Source of the DNA: an uncultured bacterium
GTDB lineage: Bacteria > Bacteroidota > Bacteroidia > Bacteroidales > Bacteroidaceae
Reading direction: 5' to 3'
Length of the DNA stretch: 7,671 nucleotides
Assembly: GCA_905215575.1 (NCBI GenBank)
Contig: CAJMQV010000089.1
Location: 1-7,671 of the forward strand
The notes under the pieces were generated by a model. It saw only the letters and a list, made by a program, of their open reading frames with translations, searched no databases and was not told the DNA's origin. Each line of letters begins with the position of its first letter. Within the stretch, counting starts at the first letter, position 1. Both the position numbers and the translations under genes were made by a program. This document shows, one piece after another, positions 1 through 6,330 of the stretch.

Positions 1-396
1 GCATTTGCGGATTTGTATGGTTTTTCTGAGGAACAGGCTTTCCGGATGGCTGCTTCATTCGGTGGTGGAATAGGTCGTATGCGCCAGACGTGCGGAGCTG
101 CTTGCGGCATGTTTCTGCTTGCCGGGTTGGATTGCGGCGCGGTAGACGGCAAGGACCGCGACGGTAAATCGCATAACTATGCTGTAGTGCAGGAGTTGGC
201 GCGTCGGTTTGAGGCAGAGCACGGAACATTGGTGTGCGCAGAATTGTTGGGACTGAAACCCAAGACTCCGGTTGTGGCACAGGCTGAAGCCCGTACTGCC
301 GAATATTATGCAAAGCGTCCATGTGCCAAGATGGTGGAAACGGCCGCACGCATTTTTGCAACATATTTGGAGGAAAAGGAGGACAAACCGGCCTGA
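1..396 (+). CDS. C_GCAxxG_C_C family protein (5' truncated by window edge)
   Basis: The frame is open from base 1, so the true start lies outside the window; the TTG at 13 is only an internal Leu codon. About 131 residues are visible. Near the start there is a glycine-rich FGGGIGRM segment (visible residues 20-27). It is followed by CGAACG with Cys31 and Cys35, then Cys45, a GTLVCAELLG segment with Cys79, and RPCAKMVETAA with Cys108. This ordered cysteine pattern is that of the C_GCAxxG_C_C (C-GCAxxG-C-C) family of small redox- or metal-suspected proteins, whose biochemical role is not established. The family's first Cys (in an N-terminal NCAQAV-like motif) would be in the missing part, probably some 20-30 residues. 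No signal peptide can be judged. The gene ends with TGA and is followed by a short palindrome and T-tract. Family assignment is fairly sure; function is unknown. Confidence 0.8.
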   Translation, partial: AFADLYGFSEEQAFRMAASFGGGIGRMRQTCGAACGMFLLAGLDCGAVDGKDRDGKSHNYAVVQELARRFEAEHGTLVCAELLGLKPKTPVVAQAEARTAEYYAKRPCAKMVETAARIFATYLEEKEDKPA

Positions 397-405
397 ATTT
401 GTAAT

Positions 406-432
406 GAAAATGCATTTTCTTTTGTTTTTTTT
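406..432 (+). terminator. Possible weak terminator after the C_GCAxxG_C_C gene
   Basis: A perfect 14-bp palindrome GAAAATGCATTTTC (406-419) starts ten bases after the stop codon. It is followed at once by a T-rich run (420-432, TTTTG then eight T). As a hairpin the stem is only about 5 bp with a TGCA loop, so it is thermodynamically weak, but position and T-run fit a rho-independent terminator. It could equally be a chance AT-rich palindrome. Confidence 0.4.
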
Positions 433-485
433 GAGATATAGAAATATTTTATTGGAAAAAAGAGAGATTTTTACCTAAAAAGCAT

Positions 486-493
486 TACATTTG
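486..493 (+). promoter_or_regulatory. Bacteroidetes -7 box (TACATTTG) for the winged-helix gene
   Basis: TACATTTG matches the Bacteroidetes -7 consensus TAnnTTTG exactly. It would place the transcription start near base 500, leaving a leader of about 60 nt before the ATG at 563. A -33 TTTG element at the usual 19-21 bp spacing is not clear; only the T-rich GATTTTT around 466-472 is there. The surrounding gap (397-562) is AT-rich and I see no other element in it. Confidence 0.55.
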
Positions 494-562
494 CATCATC
501 ATAAAAGAAAACGGAAATTATCTTAATTAAAAGTTAATAGTTTAATATCAAGGAGAATGATT

Positions 563-766
563 ATGCAAGAAAAAGCTGGAGTAATTGCAGGTGCAATTTG
601 GAATGTTTTGGATCAGGTAGAATCCATGAGTGCTAAAGACCTGAAGAAAGCAGTAAAATTGAAGACCGAGAAAGAACTCTATTTAGGCTTGGGCTGGTTG
701 CTCAGAGAAGATAAGCTGATTATCGAAGGCGATGAAAAAGATCCTGTTTTTTCTCTGAAAAGATAA
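563..766 (+). CDS. Small winged helix-turn-helix domain protein
   Basis: The protein is 67 residues when started at the ATG at 563. An AAGGAG Shine-Dalgarno (550-555) lies 7 nt before this ATG, whereas the in-frame ATG at 557 is only 1 nt from it, so 563 is the better start. The sequence (start MQEKAGVIAGAIWNVLDQ) contains a compact helix-helix-helix-wing pattern. SMSAKDLKKAVKL resembles the second helix region, KTEKELYLGLGWLLREDKL the recognition helix, and IIEGDEKDPVFSL the beta wing. This is the small winged-helix protein family common in Bacteroidetes (Pfam-type 'winged helix-turn-helix domain, DUF2582-like' by recall). Members are nearly the size of the bare domain; the DNA target is unknown. 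It has its own promoter and terminator, so it appears monocistronic. The role could be DNA binding or a protein-interaction winged helix. Confidence 0.8.
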   Translation: MQEKAGVIAGAIWNVLDQVESMSAKDLKKAVKLKTEKELYLGLGWLLREDKLIIEGDEKDPVFSLKR

Positions 767-787
767 AAAACTGTTTCGTAATGATAT

Positions 788-831
788 AAAAATATGTTCA
801 TGACTGTTTCGTTCATGGACATATTTTTTTT
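788..831 (+). terminator. Rho-independent terminator after the winged-helix gene
   Basis: The arm 788-803 (AAAAATATGTTCATGA) pairs with 813-828 over 16 positions with a single T-G wobble. The loop is about 9 nt (804-812), and the 3' arm runs into T residues up to 831. It lies 22 bases after the stop codon of the winged-helix gene and just upstream of lepA. Its loop and T-tract also contain the lepA promoter elements. Confidence 0.8.
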
Positions 832-838
832 ATCTTTG
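807..838 (+). promoter_or_regulatory. lepA promoter (-33 TTTC, -7 TATCTTTG)
   Basis: TATCTTTG (831-838) is an exact match to TAnnTTTG. Exactly 20 bp upstream is TTTC (807-810), a one-base deviation from the -33 consensus TTTG, within the normal 19-21 bp spacing. The start of transcription would be near 845, giving a very short leader of about 15 nt before the lepA ATG at 861. The leader shows no convincing Shine-Dalgarno, which is usual in Bacteroidetes. The -33 element sits in the loop of the preceding terminator. Confidence 0.65.
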
Positions 839-860
839 CATAAAACAAAGAATCGAAAAA

Positions 861-2642
861 ATGAAACATATCAGAAATTTCTGTATTATTGCACACATTG
901 ATCACGGAAAATCAACTCTGGCCGACCGTTTGCTGGAATATACCAATACGATAAAGGTAACGGAAGGCCAAATGCTGGATGATATGGACTTGGAGCGTGA
1001 GCGCGGTATCACGATCAAGAGCCACGCCATTCAGATGGAATACGAACATCAGGGCGAGAAATATACTCTGAACTTGATTGATACTCCGGGACATGTGGAT
1101 TTCTCTTATGAGGTATCACGTTCGATAGCGGCCTGTGAAGGTGCTCTTTTGATTGTTGATGCCACTCAAGGCGTTCAGGCGCAGACCATCTCCAACTTGT
1201 ATATGGCTATTGACCATGATCTGGAAATTATTCCGGTTATCAATAAATGTGATATGGTGAATGCCATGCCCGAGGAAGTTGAAGACGAGATTATCGATTT
1301 GTTAGGATGCGACCGTGAGGATATTATCCGCGCTTCCGGTAAGACCGGTATGGGAGTCGATGAGATCCTGAAAGCTGTTGTTGAACGCATTCCGGCACCG
1401 AAGGGGGATGAGAATGCGCCGTTGCAGGCCTTGATCTTTGATTCGGTGTTTAATTCCTTCCGTGGAATTATCGCATACTTTAAAATTGTAAACGGTAGTA
1501 TTAAGGCCGGCGACAAGGTTGTGTTTATCAATACGGGTAAAGAATATTCGGCAGATGAGATCGGTGTGCTGAAAATGGATATGGTACCTAAGAAAGAGCT
1601 TCATTGCGGTGATGTGGGTTATATCGTATCCGGAATCAAGACCGCAACCGAGGTAAAGGTGGGCGATACCATTACTCATGTTGCCAATCCTTGTGAAAAG
1701 GCTATTGCCGGTTTCGAAGAGGTAAAGCCGATGGTGTTTGCGGGTGTTTATCCGATTGAAACGGAAGATTTTGAAAACTTGCGTGCGTCTTTGGAGAAAT
1801 TACAGCTCAATGATGCTTCTTTGACATTCCAGCCGGAATCGTCGGTGGCTTTGGGATTCGGATTCCGTTGCGGATTCTTGGGGCTGCTGCACATGGAGAT
1901 TATCCAGGAACGTCTGGACCGCGAGTTCAACATGGATGTAATTACCACGGTGCCTAACGTATCGTATATGGTATACGATAAACAAGGCGAGGTGAAAGAG
2001 GTGCACAACCCGGCCGGTATGCCGGATGTAACGCTGATTGATCATATCGAAGAACCCTATATCAAGGCGACAATCATTACAACCACAAACTTTATCGGTC
2101 CGATCATGTCGTTGTGTTTGGGTAAGCGAGGCGAATTGATCAAGCAGGAGTATATCAGCGGAAACCGTGTAGAGCTCCATTACAATATGCCTTTGGGTGA
2201 GATTGTGATAGACTTCTATGATAAACTGAAGAGTATTTCCAAGGGGTATGCTTCTTTTGATTACCATCAGGATGGTTTCCGTCCGTCAAAACTGGTCAAA
2301 CTGGATATCCTGCTCAATGGAGAGCCTGTGGATGCCTTGTCTACATTGACCCATTTTGATAATGCGACGGATTTTGGTCGCCGAATGTGTGAGAAACTGA
2401 AGGACTTGCTGCCAAGACAGCAGTTTGATATTGCTATTCAGGCCGCTATCGGTGCCAAGATCATTGCTCGTGAAACTGTAAAACAGGTGAGAAAGGATGT
2501 AACAGCCAAGTGTTATGGCGGTGACATCAGCCGAAAGAGAAAATTGCTCGAAAAACAAAAGAAAGGTAAGAAGCGTATGAAGCAGATTGGTAATGTTCAG
2601 GTGCCTCAGAAAGCTTTCCTTGCCGTCCTTAAACTAGATTAA
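861..2642 (+). CDS. lepA: Elongation factor 4 (LepA), ribosomal translocation/back-translocation GTPase
   Basis: The 593-residue protein is close to the usual length of about 600 for LepA. It is an EF-G-like translational GTPase that acts on ribosomes; the family has been linked to back-translocation and to 30S subunit biogenesis. GTPase motifs are all intact: P-loop AHIDHGKST (11-19), switch I RGITI (48-52), DTPGH (74-78) and NKCD (128-131). Domain II follows from about residue 185. An EF-G-type domain III/V region then includes the GFRCGFLGLLHMEI segment. The LepA-specific C-terminal domain is rich in Lys/Arg (ISRKRKLLEKQKKGKKRMKQIG) and ends VPQKAFLAVLKLD, typical of the family. The start at 861 aligns with the family N-terminus MKHIRNFCIIAHIDHGKST. 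It is the first gene of a likely two-gene unit with the Crp/Fnr regulator 7 bp downstream. Nothing unusual was seen in the sequence. Confidence 0.98.
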   Translation: MKHIRNFCIIAHIDHGKSTLADRLLEYTNTIKVTEGQMLDDMDLERERGITIKSHAIQMEYEHQGEKYTLNLIDTPGHVDFSYEVSRSIAACEGALLIVDATQGVQAQTISNLYMAIDHDLEIIPVINKCDMVNAMPEEVEDEIIDLLGCDREDIIRASGKTGMGVDEILKAVVERIPAPKGDENAPLQALIFDSVFNSFRGIIAYFKIVNGSIKAGDKVVFINTGKEYSADEIGVLKMDMVPKKELHCGDVGYIVSGIKTATEVKVGDTITHVANPCEKAIAGFEEVKPMVFAGVYPIETEDFENLRASLEKLQLNDASLTFQPESSVALGFGFRCGFLGLLHMEIIQERLDREFNMDVITTVPNVSYMVYDKQGEVKEVHNPAGMPDVTLIDHIEEPYIKATIITTTNFIGPIMSLCLGKRGELIKQEYISGNRVELHYNMPLGEIVIDFYDKLKSISKGYASFDYHQDGFRPSKLVKLDILLNGEPVDALSTLTHFDNATDFGRRMCEKLKDLLPRQQFDIAIQAAIGAKIIARETVKQVRKDVTAKCYGGDISRKRKLLEKQKKGKKRMKQIGNVQVPQKAFLAVLKLD

Positions 2643-2649
2643 TCTTATT

Positions 2650-3258
2650 ATGGATACCAGAGATGTCGCTCGTGAAATAGCACGAATTTATTGCAGACTT
2701 ACGCCTGCCGGTATTAATGCATTGGCAGAAATGCTTGTACCGTTTAAATACGCCAAAGGGGATGTGATCATGCCGGAAGGGCATGTCTGCCAGTATATGT
2801 ATTTCGTAAGCCGGGGTATGGTGCGTCAGTATTATTATAAGAATAATAAGGACGTTACCGAACACTTCTCTTATGAAGGAAGAATCGTGATCTGCATTGA
2901 AAGTTTTCTGAAGCAGGAGCCTTCAAGATTGATTGTAGAGGCTTTGGAAAACAGCGTGCTCTATGGTATTCCATATGACAAATTGCAGCAGAAGGCTGAA
3001 GAAAACCGTGAAATCGAGCTGCTCTTCAGAAAGATTCTGGAGCATGCTTTGATCAGTTCGCAGGTATATGCCGACAGCCAGCGTTTTGAGAATGCTACAG
3101 AGCGTTATCAGCGTCTGTTGGATAATAAACCGGAAATATTGCTTCGTGCTCCGATGGTGCATGTGGCTTCTTATCTGCAAATGTCACCAGAAACATTGAG
3201 CAGGGTTCGTGGAGCGCATGTAGAAGGTAATTCCGGAAGCGGTAGCAAGGAGTCTTAA
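2650..3258 (+). CDS. Crp/Fnr family transcriptional regulator
   Basis: A 202-residue protein that looks like a cyclic-nucleotide-binding-fold transcription factor. Residues 20-110 form the double-stranded beta-helix sensor: LVPFKYAKGDVIMPEGHVCQ, then YFVSRGMVRQYYYKNNKDVTEHF and a GIPYDKL segment at 106-112. A long helix (about 113-160) would form the dimer interface. The C-terminal helix-turn-helix is seen in APMVHVASYLQMSPETLSRVR (167-187), very close to the pattern of Bacteroidetes Crp-like proteins. The cAMP-contact signature of true CRP is not evident, and there is no N-terminal Cys cluster as in oxygen-sensing FNR, so the ligand is unknown. The last 12 residues are Gly/Ser-rich and probably disordered. 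It starts 7 bp after the lepA stop without a visible promoter, so co-transcription with lepA is likely. Confidence 0.9.
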   Translation: MDTRDVAREIARIYCRLTPAGINALAEMLVPFKYAKGDVIMPEGHVCQYMYFVSRGMVRQYYYKNNKDVTEHFSYEGRIVICIESFLKQEPSRLIVEALENSVLYGIPYDKLQQKAEENREIELLFRKILEHALISSQVYADSQRFENATERYQRLLDNKPEILLRAPMVHVASYLQMSPETLSRVRGAHVEGNSGSGSKES

Positions 3259-3286
3259 AAGAAAGTATATACTCAACTTGTTTTAA

Positions 3287-3326
3287 TAAAGGGGCATATC
3301 ATCGAATGATATGACCCTTTACTTTT
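3287..3326 (+). terminator. Terminator of the lepA-crp unit, between convergent genes
   Basis: The arm 3287-3302 (TAAAGGGGCATATCAT) pairs with 3306-3321. It has one G-A mismatch and a 3-nt loop (CGA), and CTTTTT follows (3322-3327). It lies 28 bases after the Crp/Fnr stop and 18 bases before the end of the minus-strand FolK-like gene. It may therefore stop transcripts from both sides, although the T-tract is only good in the plus direction. Confidence 0.8.
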
Positions 3327-3344
3327 TATATGAAGTGTACGCTT

Positions 3345-3734
3345 TCAGTCTGACGGTAATAATTCCTGCAGGGCTTTCTGATAGTACGGACGCTCTAATT
3401 CTGCTGTTTTCAGGGGAATTTCGTTTGCTTGTAAGACATCCAAATCCAGTTTGATGGTTTCCTGTAATTTGTCTTCTGGAGTTCGACCGCACTCCTTTTC
3501 CAACTGCTTTAAAAAGCGAGAAACTTCTTCATTTGTTTCAGAGGTATGCAGCAATGCCAGCTGATTTAGAAATAGGTTCCGGTTCTTGGTAAATCCTATA
3601 GGAGTGGTGCGCTGTACTGTGCTGAACTTGATGTCGGGATAACGCTCGGTCAGTTCTTGACGCGCATAAAGGAGATTCTGCTCAGCCTGATGATTTGATC
3701 CCATTCCCAGAATATAGGTATTTTTCTGTTGCAT
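3345..3734 (-). CDS. Shortened HPPK (FolK)-like pyrophosphokinase family protein
   Basis: A 129-residue protein resembling 6-hydroxymethyl-7,8-dihydropterin pyrophosphokinase, the folate-pathway enzyme that transfers pyrophosphate from ATP; family members are usually about 155-165 residues. Recognisable elements are ILGMGSN (8-14), TPIGF (44-48), FLNQ (55-58), LEKECGR (78-84) and LDLDVL (96-101) with the two Asp that bind Mg in the family. The segment between GR and LDLD has the same spacing as in the E. coli enzyme. However, the catalytic-loop positions for Trp and Arg (RWGPRT) read LQETIK here, and the C-terminal PHxD-like motif reads RPYYQKALQ. The protein ends soon afterwards. It may have altered or lost catalysis; a canonical FolK presumably lies elsewhere. 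No clear Shine-Dalgarno precedes the ATG, and a strong hairpin lies upstream, so expression may need its own weak promoter or read-through. Confidence 0.75.
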   Translation of the reverse strand: MQQKNTYILGMGSNHQAEQNLLYARQELTERYPDIKFSTVQRTTPIGFTKNRNLFLNQLALLHTSETNEEVSRFLKQLEKECGRTPEDKLQETIKLDLDVLQANEIPLKTAELERPYYQKALQELLPSD

Positions 3735-3752
3735 GATATAGAAAAATTAATT

Positions 3753-3791
3753 GCGACCAGACAGGGCGGATTTTCTCTGCTGTCTGGTCGC
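3753..3791 (-). terminator. Perfect 12-bp hairpin downstream of the histidine kinase
   Basis: GCGACCAGACAG (3753-3764) and its exact reverse complement (3780-3791) form a GC-rich 12-bp stem with a 15-nt loop. On the minus strand it begins 9 bases after the kinase stop codon and is followed by an AATTAATTTTT stretch, fitting a terminator for the kinase transcript. On the plus strand it is followed by TTTTAT, so it may also act on antisense transcription. It separates the kinase from the FolK-like gene. Confidence 0.75.
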
Positions 3792-3799
3792 TTTTATCT

Positions 3800-4513
3800 T
3801 TATGAATTTAATGTTTTAGTGGTAAGAACGGCATTGTGCTTCTTTTTCAACATGAAGATGAATTCCAGTCCTCCGCCTGCCACTTGTTTGGCGTGAACCG
3901 TTCCACCGTGGAATATGATGGCATTCTTGACAATGGCCAATCCTAGTCCGGTACCACCTATCTTTCGGCTTCTTCCTTTGTCAACACGATAGAAGCGTTC
4001 AAAAAGGCGGGGTAAATGGCTTGGATCTACTCCAACACCGTTGTCTTTAAAGCTGAAGAAATAGAAATCTTCGTCTTCAAAAATACAGCTGATGGTAATC
4101 TGTTTTCCGACTCCTGCGTAGGCGATGGCATTATCTGCCAGATTTCTGAATATGGAGTAGAGAAGAGAGAAGTTACCGTCGATCATCATGTTGTCCGGGA
4201 AAGAGCAGGTTGCTGTCATTTGCTTTTCCTCAAGGGGTAAAGCCAGCTCGGACACGATGTTTCGGATAATCTGACTCAAGTCTAACAATTCCACGTCTAT
4301 AAGAGAAGACGCTTCATCCAGACGGGTCAGAGCCGTGATATCTCGTAACAGGTTTGTCAGTCTTTGGCTCTGTGCAAAACTTCGTTGCAGGAACTGGTTC
4401 ATGGTAGCCTGGGGCAGTTCCGGATTGTTGATGATTGTTTCCAGATAGCCCTGTATGCTGCTTACCGGTGTCTTTAGCTCATGTGCCATGTTTTGGGTAA
4501 TCTGTCGCTTCAT
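3800..4513 (-). CDS. Sensor histidine kinase, C-terminal catalytic part (HisKA + HATPase), split by frameshift
   Basis: This 237-residue frame holds the whole kinase core of a PhoR-like histidine kinase. The H box MAHELKTPVSSIQGYL has the phospho-accepting His at residue 11. The dimerisation helices follow (to about 75), then the N box RNLADNAIAYA (123-133), G1 DNGVG (157-161), F box LFERFYR (170-176) and G2 GGTGLGLAIV (186-195). All ATP-binding motifs look intact. It has no membrane segment or sensor. Its ATG overlaps the stop of the upstream sensor frame as ATGA. Reading upstream in this frame gives AEEQAR immediately before the Met, which would follow DITK of the sensor frame if one A were restored. 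So the ATG is most likely an internal Met of one 599-residue kinase. Translation from this ATG by coupling could still give a soluble kinase core. Partner: the response regulator encoded upstream. Confidence 0.85.
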   Translation of the reverse strand: MKRQITQNMAHELKTPVSSIQGYLETIINNPELPQATMNQFLQRSFAQSQRLTNLLRDITALTRLDEASSLIDVELLDLSQIIRNIVSELALPLEEKQMTATCSFPDNMMIDGNFSLLYSIFRNLADNAIAYAGVGKQITISCIFEDEDFYFFSFKDNGVGVDPSHLPRLFERFYRVDKGRSRKIGGTGLGLAIVKNAIIFHGGTVHAKQVAGGGLEFIFMLKKKHNAVLTTKTLNS

Positions 4514-5598
4514 ACGTGCCTGTTCCTCTGCTTGGTGATGTCGCAGATGGTCAACTCAAAACTTGCATCCTGAAAGACTACAGCGTCAATTGAAAAGATG
4601 TATCCGTTACGGTCGATGACCTCGGTCATCATCTTGGATTCGGCCATAGCATAGTCTTTGCAGGTGTCCTCGATAAACTGAATCAGCTTGCCAAATTCCG
4701 GTATATTGAATACATCCTGAATGGATTCAATGTTTTTGTCAATAATCAGATTGGCATACTGAGTGAAGAGAGCGTTTGACAGAATGACTTCGCGCTTTGG
4801 GTTGAAGATGGCCAGACCTTCGTTGGAGATCTGTAAATGCGCAATCAGTTTCTCACGCGCTATATAAAGCTCATCCTTGGTGCGCCGCAGACGATAATAA
4901 ATATCGACAATGTGGCGGGCAATCATATCCAGCTCATTATCTCCTGTAGAGTGCTGCTTCAGTTCAAACGGTTCATCCATGTCTGCCTTTTTGGCGAACA
5001 AACGCAACTGAGTGATTGTTTTTCCCAGGCGGGATGTCAGTTTGTAGAATACGAAAGTCAGAACAAACGTAATCAGCAGTATTCCCCAAAGATAATTCAT
5101 GTCGGCCTTTAGTCGTTTGGAAAGGCTGAAATCATAGGGGAGGGCGCAGCGGATAATCAGTTTTGAGTCCTTAAAATAGCTGGCATAATAGAAAAAAGGC
5201 ATCTTCATGGTTTCAGAAGTTCTCATAATGGAGTATCCGGAACCGTAGCGAAGGGCCTTGATTACTTCCTCTCGTCCTGAATGGCTTTTCATGCTCCTTG
5301 CCGGCTGTTGGTTATCGTAAATAATCCTGCCGTTCGGAGCAATAAGTGTTACTCTCAGATTCTTGATGTGTGAGAAATGTACAAAAGTATCAACCAAGGC
5401 TTCGTATTCGGAAACAGGCTGTTTGTATATCATCTCATACAGCTGGCTGTTAAAGATGGCGAGCCGGTCATTGAGTAATTCTATCTTGTATTCCTTTTCT
5501 CTTGTATACTGGTAAAAGGTGAAGCAACCTGCAAACAACCAGAACAACAAGATGATGGAAAGAAAGAGCTTGTTGCTAAATGTTAGTCTGAAGTGCAT
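4510..5598 (-). CDS. Sensor histidine kinase, N-terminal membrane sensor part, truncated by frameshift
   Basis: A 362-residue frame holding the sensory half of a PhoR-like kinase. TM1 is at about 11-30 (LFLSIILLFWLFAGCFTFYQ). A periplasmic domain of about 135 residues follows, then TM2 at about 168-186 (NYLWGILLITFVLTFVFYKL), a HAMP-like linker (about 187-245) and a PAS-like domain from about 254. The PAS-like part reads ISNEGLAIFNPKREVILSN ... FELTICDITK. After DITK (353-356) the frame reads QRNRHV and stops, exactly where such kinases continue into the HisKA helix. The start at 5598 is 3 bp after the response regulator stop, a tight operon arrangement. The total span 5598-3800 is 1799 bases, one short of 600 codons, which fits a single-base deletion. 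As encoded, this half could sense but not phosphorylate. A sequencing or assembly error is a real alternative. Confidence 0.85.
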   Translation of the reverse strand: MHFRLTFSNKLFLSIILLFWLFAGCFTFYQYTREKEYKIELLNDRLAIFNSQLYEMIYKQPVSEYEALVDTFVHFSHIKNLRVTLIAPNGRIIYDNQQPARSMKSHSGREEVIKALRYGSGYSIMRTSETMKMPFFYYASYFKDSKLIIRCALPYDFSLSKRLKADMNYLWGILLITFVLTFVFYKLTSRLGKTITQLRLFAKKADMDEPFELKQHSTGDNELDMIARHIVDIYYRLRRTKDELYIAREKLIAHLQISNEGLAIFNPKREVILSNALFTQYANLIIDKNIESIQDVFNIPEFGKLIQFIEDTCKDYAMAESKMMTEVIDRNGYIFSIDAVVFQDASFELTICDITKQRNRHV

Positions 5599-5601
5599 TT
5601 C

Positions 5602-6297
5602 CTAATCCTTTGCCCCGGCTTCGAAATAATATCCGTAGCCTTGTCTTGTCATGATATATTTCCCGTAGTCTCCTAATTTCTTTCTCAATCGTGTAATGTT
5701 CACGTCGATTGTGCGATCCAATACCTCCGCGTCGTCATGCCAGATTTTTCTTAGAATTTCCGCACGTGAGAACACGCGGCCTTCGTTCTCGATGAAAAGG
5801 CGCAAAAGTTCAAATTCTGTTTTGGTCAACTGTAGAACTTCTCCGTGCAGAATGGCTTCTTTCAGCTTCATATTGATCTTAAGGTCTTTGTAACCGATTA
5901 ATGAAGCCTGCGGAGTTGCCTTGGGCGAGGTTCTTCTTAAAACAGCTTTTACACGCAGGATCACTTCACGCAGTGAAAATGGTTTGGAAATATAGTCGTC
6001 TGCCCCCAAAGTGAAACCGGTCACCGCATCATTTTCCGTGTCACGTGCTGTCAGGAAAATGATGGGTATATGACTCAGGTTCTTGGATTCCTTAAGCATC
6101 TTTGCCATGCGGAAACCGGAAATCTCTCCCATCATGACATCCAAAAGGATCAGATGGTATTGTGTAAGATCCATTTTCAGGGCATCTTCTGCAGAATATG
6201 CAACATCTACGTTATACCCTTCATTCTCCAGATTGAACCGGAGGATGTCACACAGATCTTCTTCGTCGTCTACAACCAGAATTTTGTAATCGTTCAT
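5602..6297 (-). CDS. OmpR/PhoB-type response regulator
   Basis: A 231-residue two-component regulator. The receiver domain (about 4-120) has the acidic pair Asp10/Asp11 in ILVVDDEED, the phospho-acceptor Asp53 in LILLDVMMG, the switch Thr83 in FLTARD and Lys105 in YISKPFS. The C-terminal winged helix (about 130-228) has TKTEFELLRLFIENEGRVFSRAEIL and RTIDVNITRLRKKLG, followed by TRQGYGYYF, all typical of PhoB/OmpR. The gene is immediately followed (3 bp) by the histidine kinase, its expected partner. A PiT-type phosphate transporter gene lies upstream on the same strand, which favours a phosphate-responsive role. That role is inference from context and the generic PhoB-like sequence; the same architecture serves many signals. 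A Bacteroidetes -7 box and phased repeats lie directly upstream and suggest autoregulation. Confidence 0.95.
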   Translation of the reverse strand: MNDYKILVVDDEEDLCDILRFNLENEGYNVDVAYSAEDALKMDLTQYHLILLDVMMGEISGFRMAKMLKESKNLSHIPIIFLTARDTENDAVTGFTLGADDYISKPFSLREVILRVKAVLRRTSPKATPQASLIGYKDLKINMKLKEAILHGEVLQLTKTEFELLRLFIENEGRVFSRAEILRKIWHDDAEVLDRTIDVNITRLRKKLGDYGKYIMTRQGYGYYFEAGAKD

Positions 6298-6322
6298 ATG
6301 TATTACTTTTAAAAATCTACTG

Positions 6323-6330
6323 CAAAAGTA
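6323..6330 (-). promoter_or_regulatory. Bacteroidetes -7 box (TACTTTTG) for the response regulator
   Basis: On the minus strand the sequence reads TACTTTTG, an exact TAnnTTTG match. It is 25 bases upstream of the ATG at 6297, so the leader would be about 18 nt. No strong -33 TTTG lies at 19-21 bp; only a T-rich stretch near 6355 is there. This would fit a promoter needing an activator bound just upstream. Confidence 0.6.

Noticed and set aside
272..478. 68-codon plus-strand frame overlapping the end of the C_GCAxxG_C_C gene
   Set aside because: It overlaps a clear family member in another frame, and its tail translates an AT-rich non-coding gap.
397..562. Possible small RNA or riboswitch in the gap before the winged-helix gene
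   Set aside because: The gap is AT-rich, with only a short palindrome, a T-run and a -7 box; no extended conserved-looking fold is visible.
1800..2267. 155-codon open frame on the minus strand inside lepA
   Set aside because: It lies fully opposite the strongly conserved lepA frame, and its translation shows no domain; it is a shadow of lepA codon usage, as are the other minus-strand frames in 912-2558.
2650..3258. Oxygen-sensing FNR identity for the Crp/Fnr regulator
   Set aside because: The N-terminal cysteine cluster needed for a 4Fe-4S centre is absent; only scattered Cys residues are present.
4525..4540. Programmed -1 ribosomal frameshift joining the two kinase halves
   Set aside because: A -1 shift at AAG would restore the frame, but the site has no slippery heptamer of the X-XXY-YYZ type. 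A simple one-base deletion or error explains it better.
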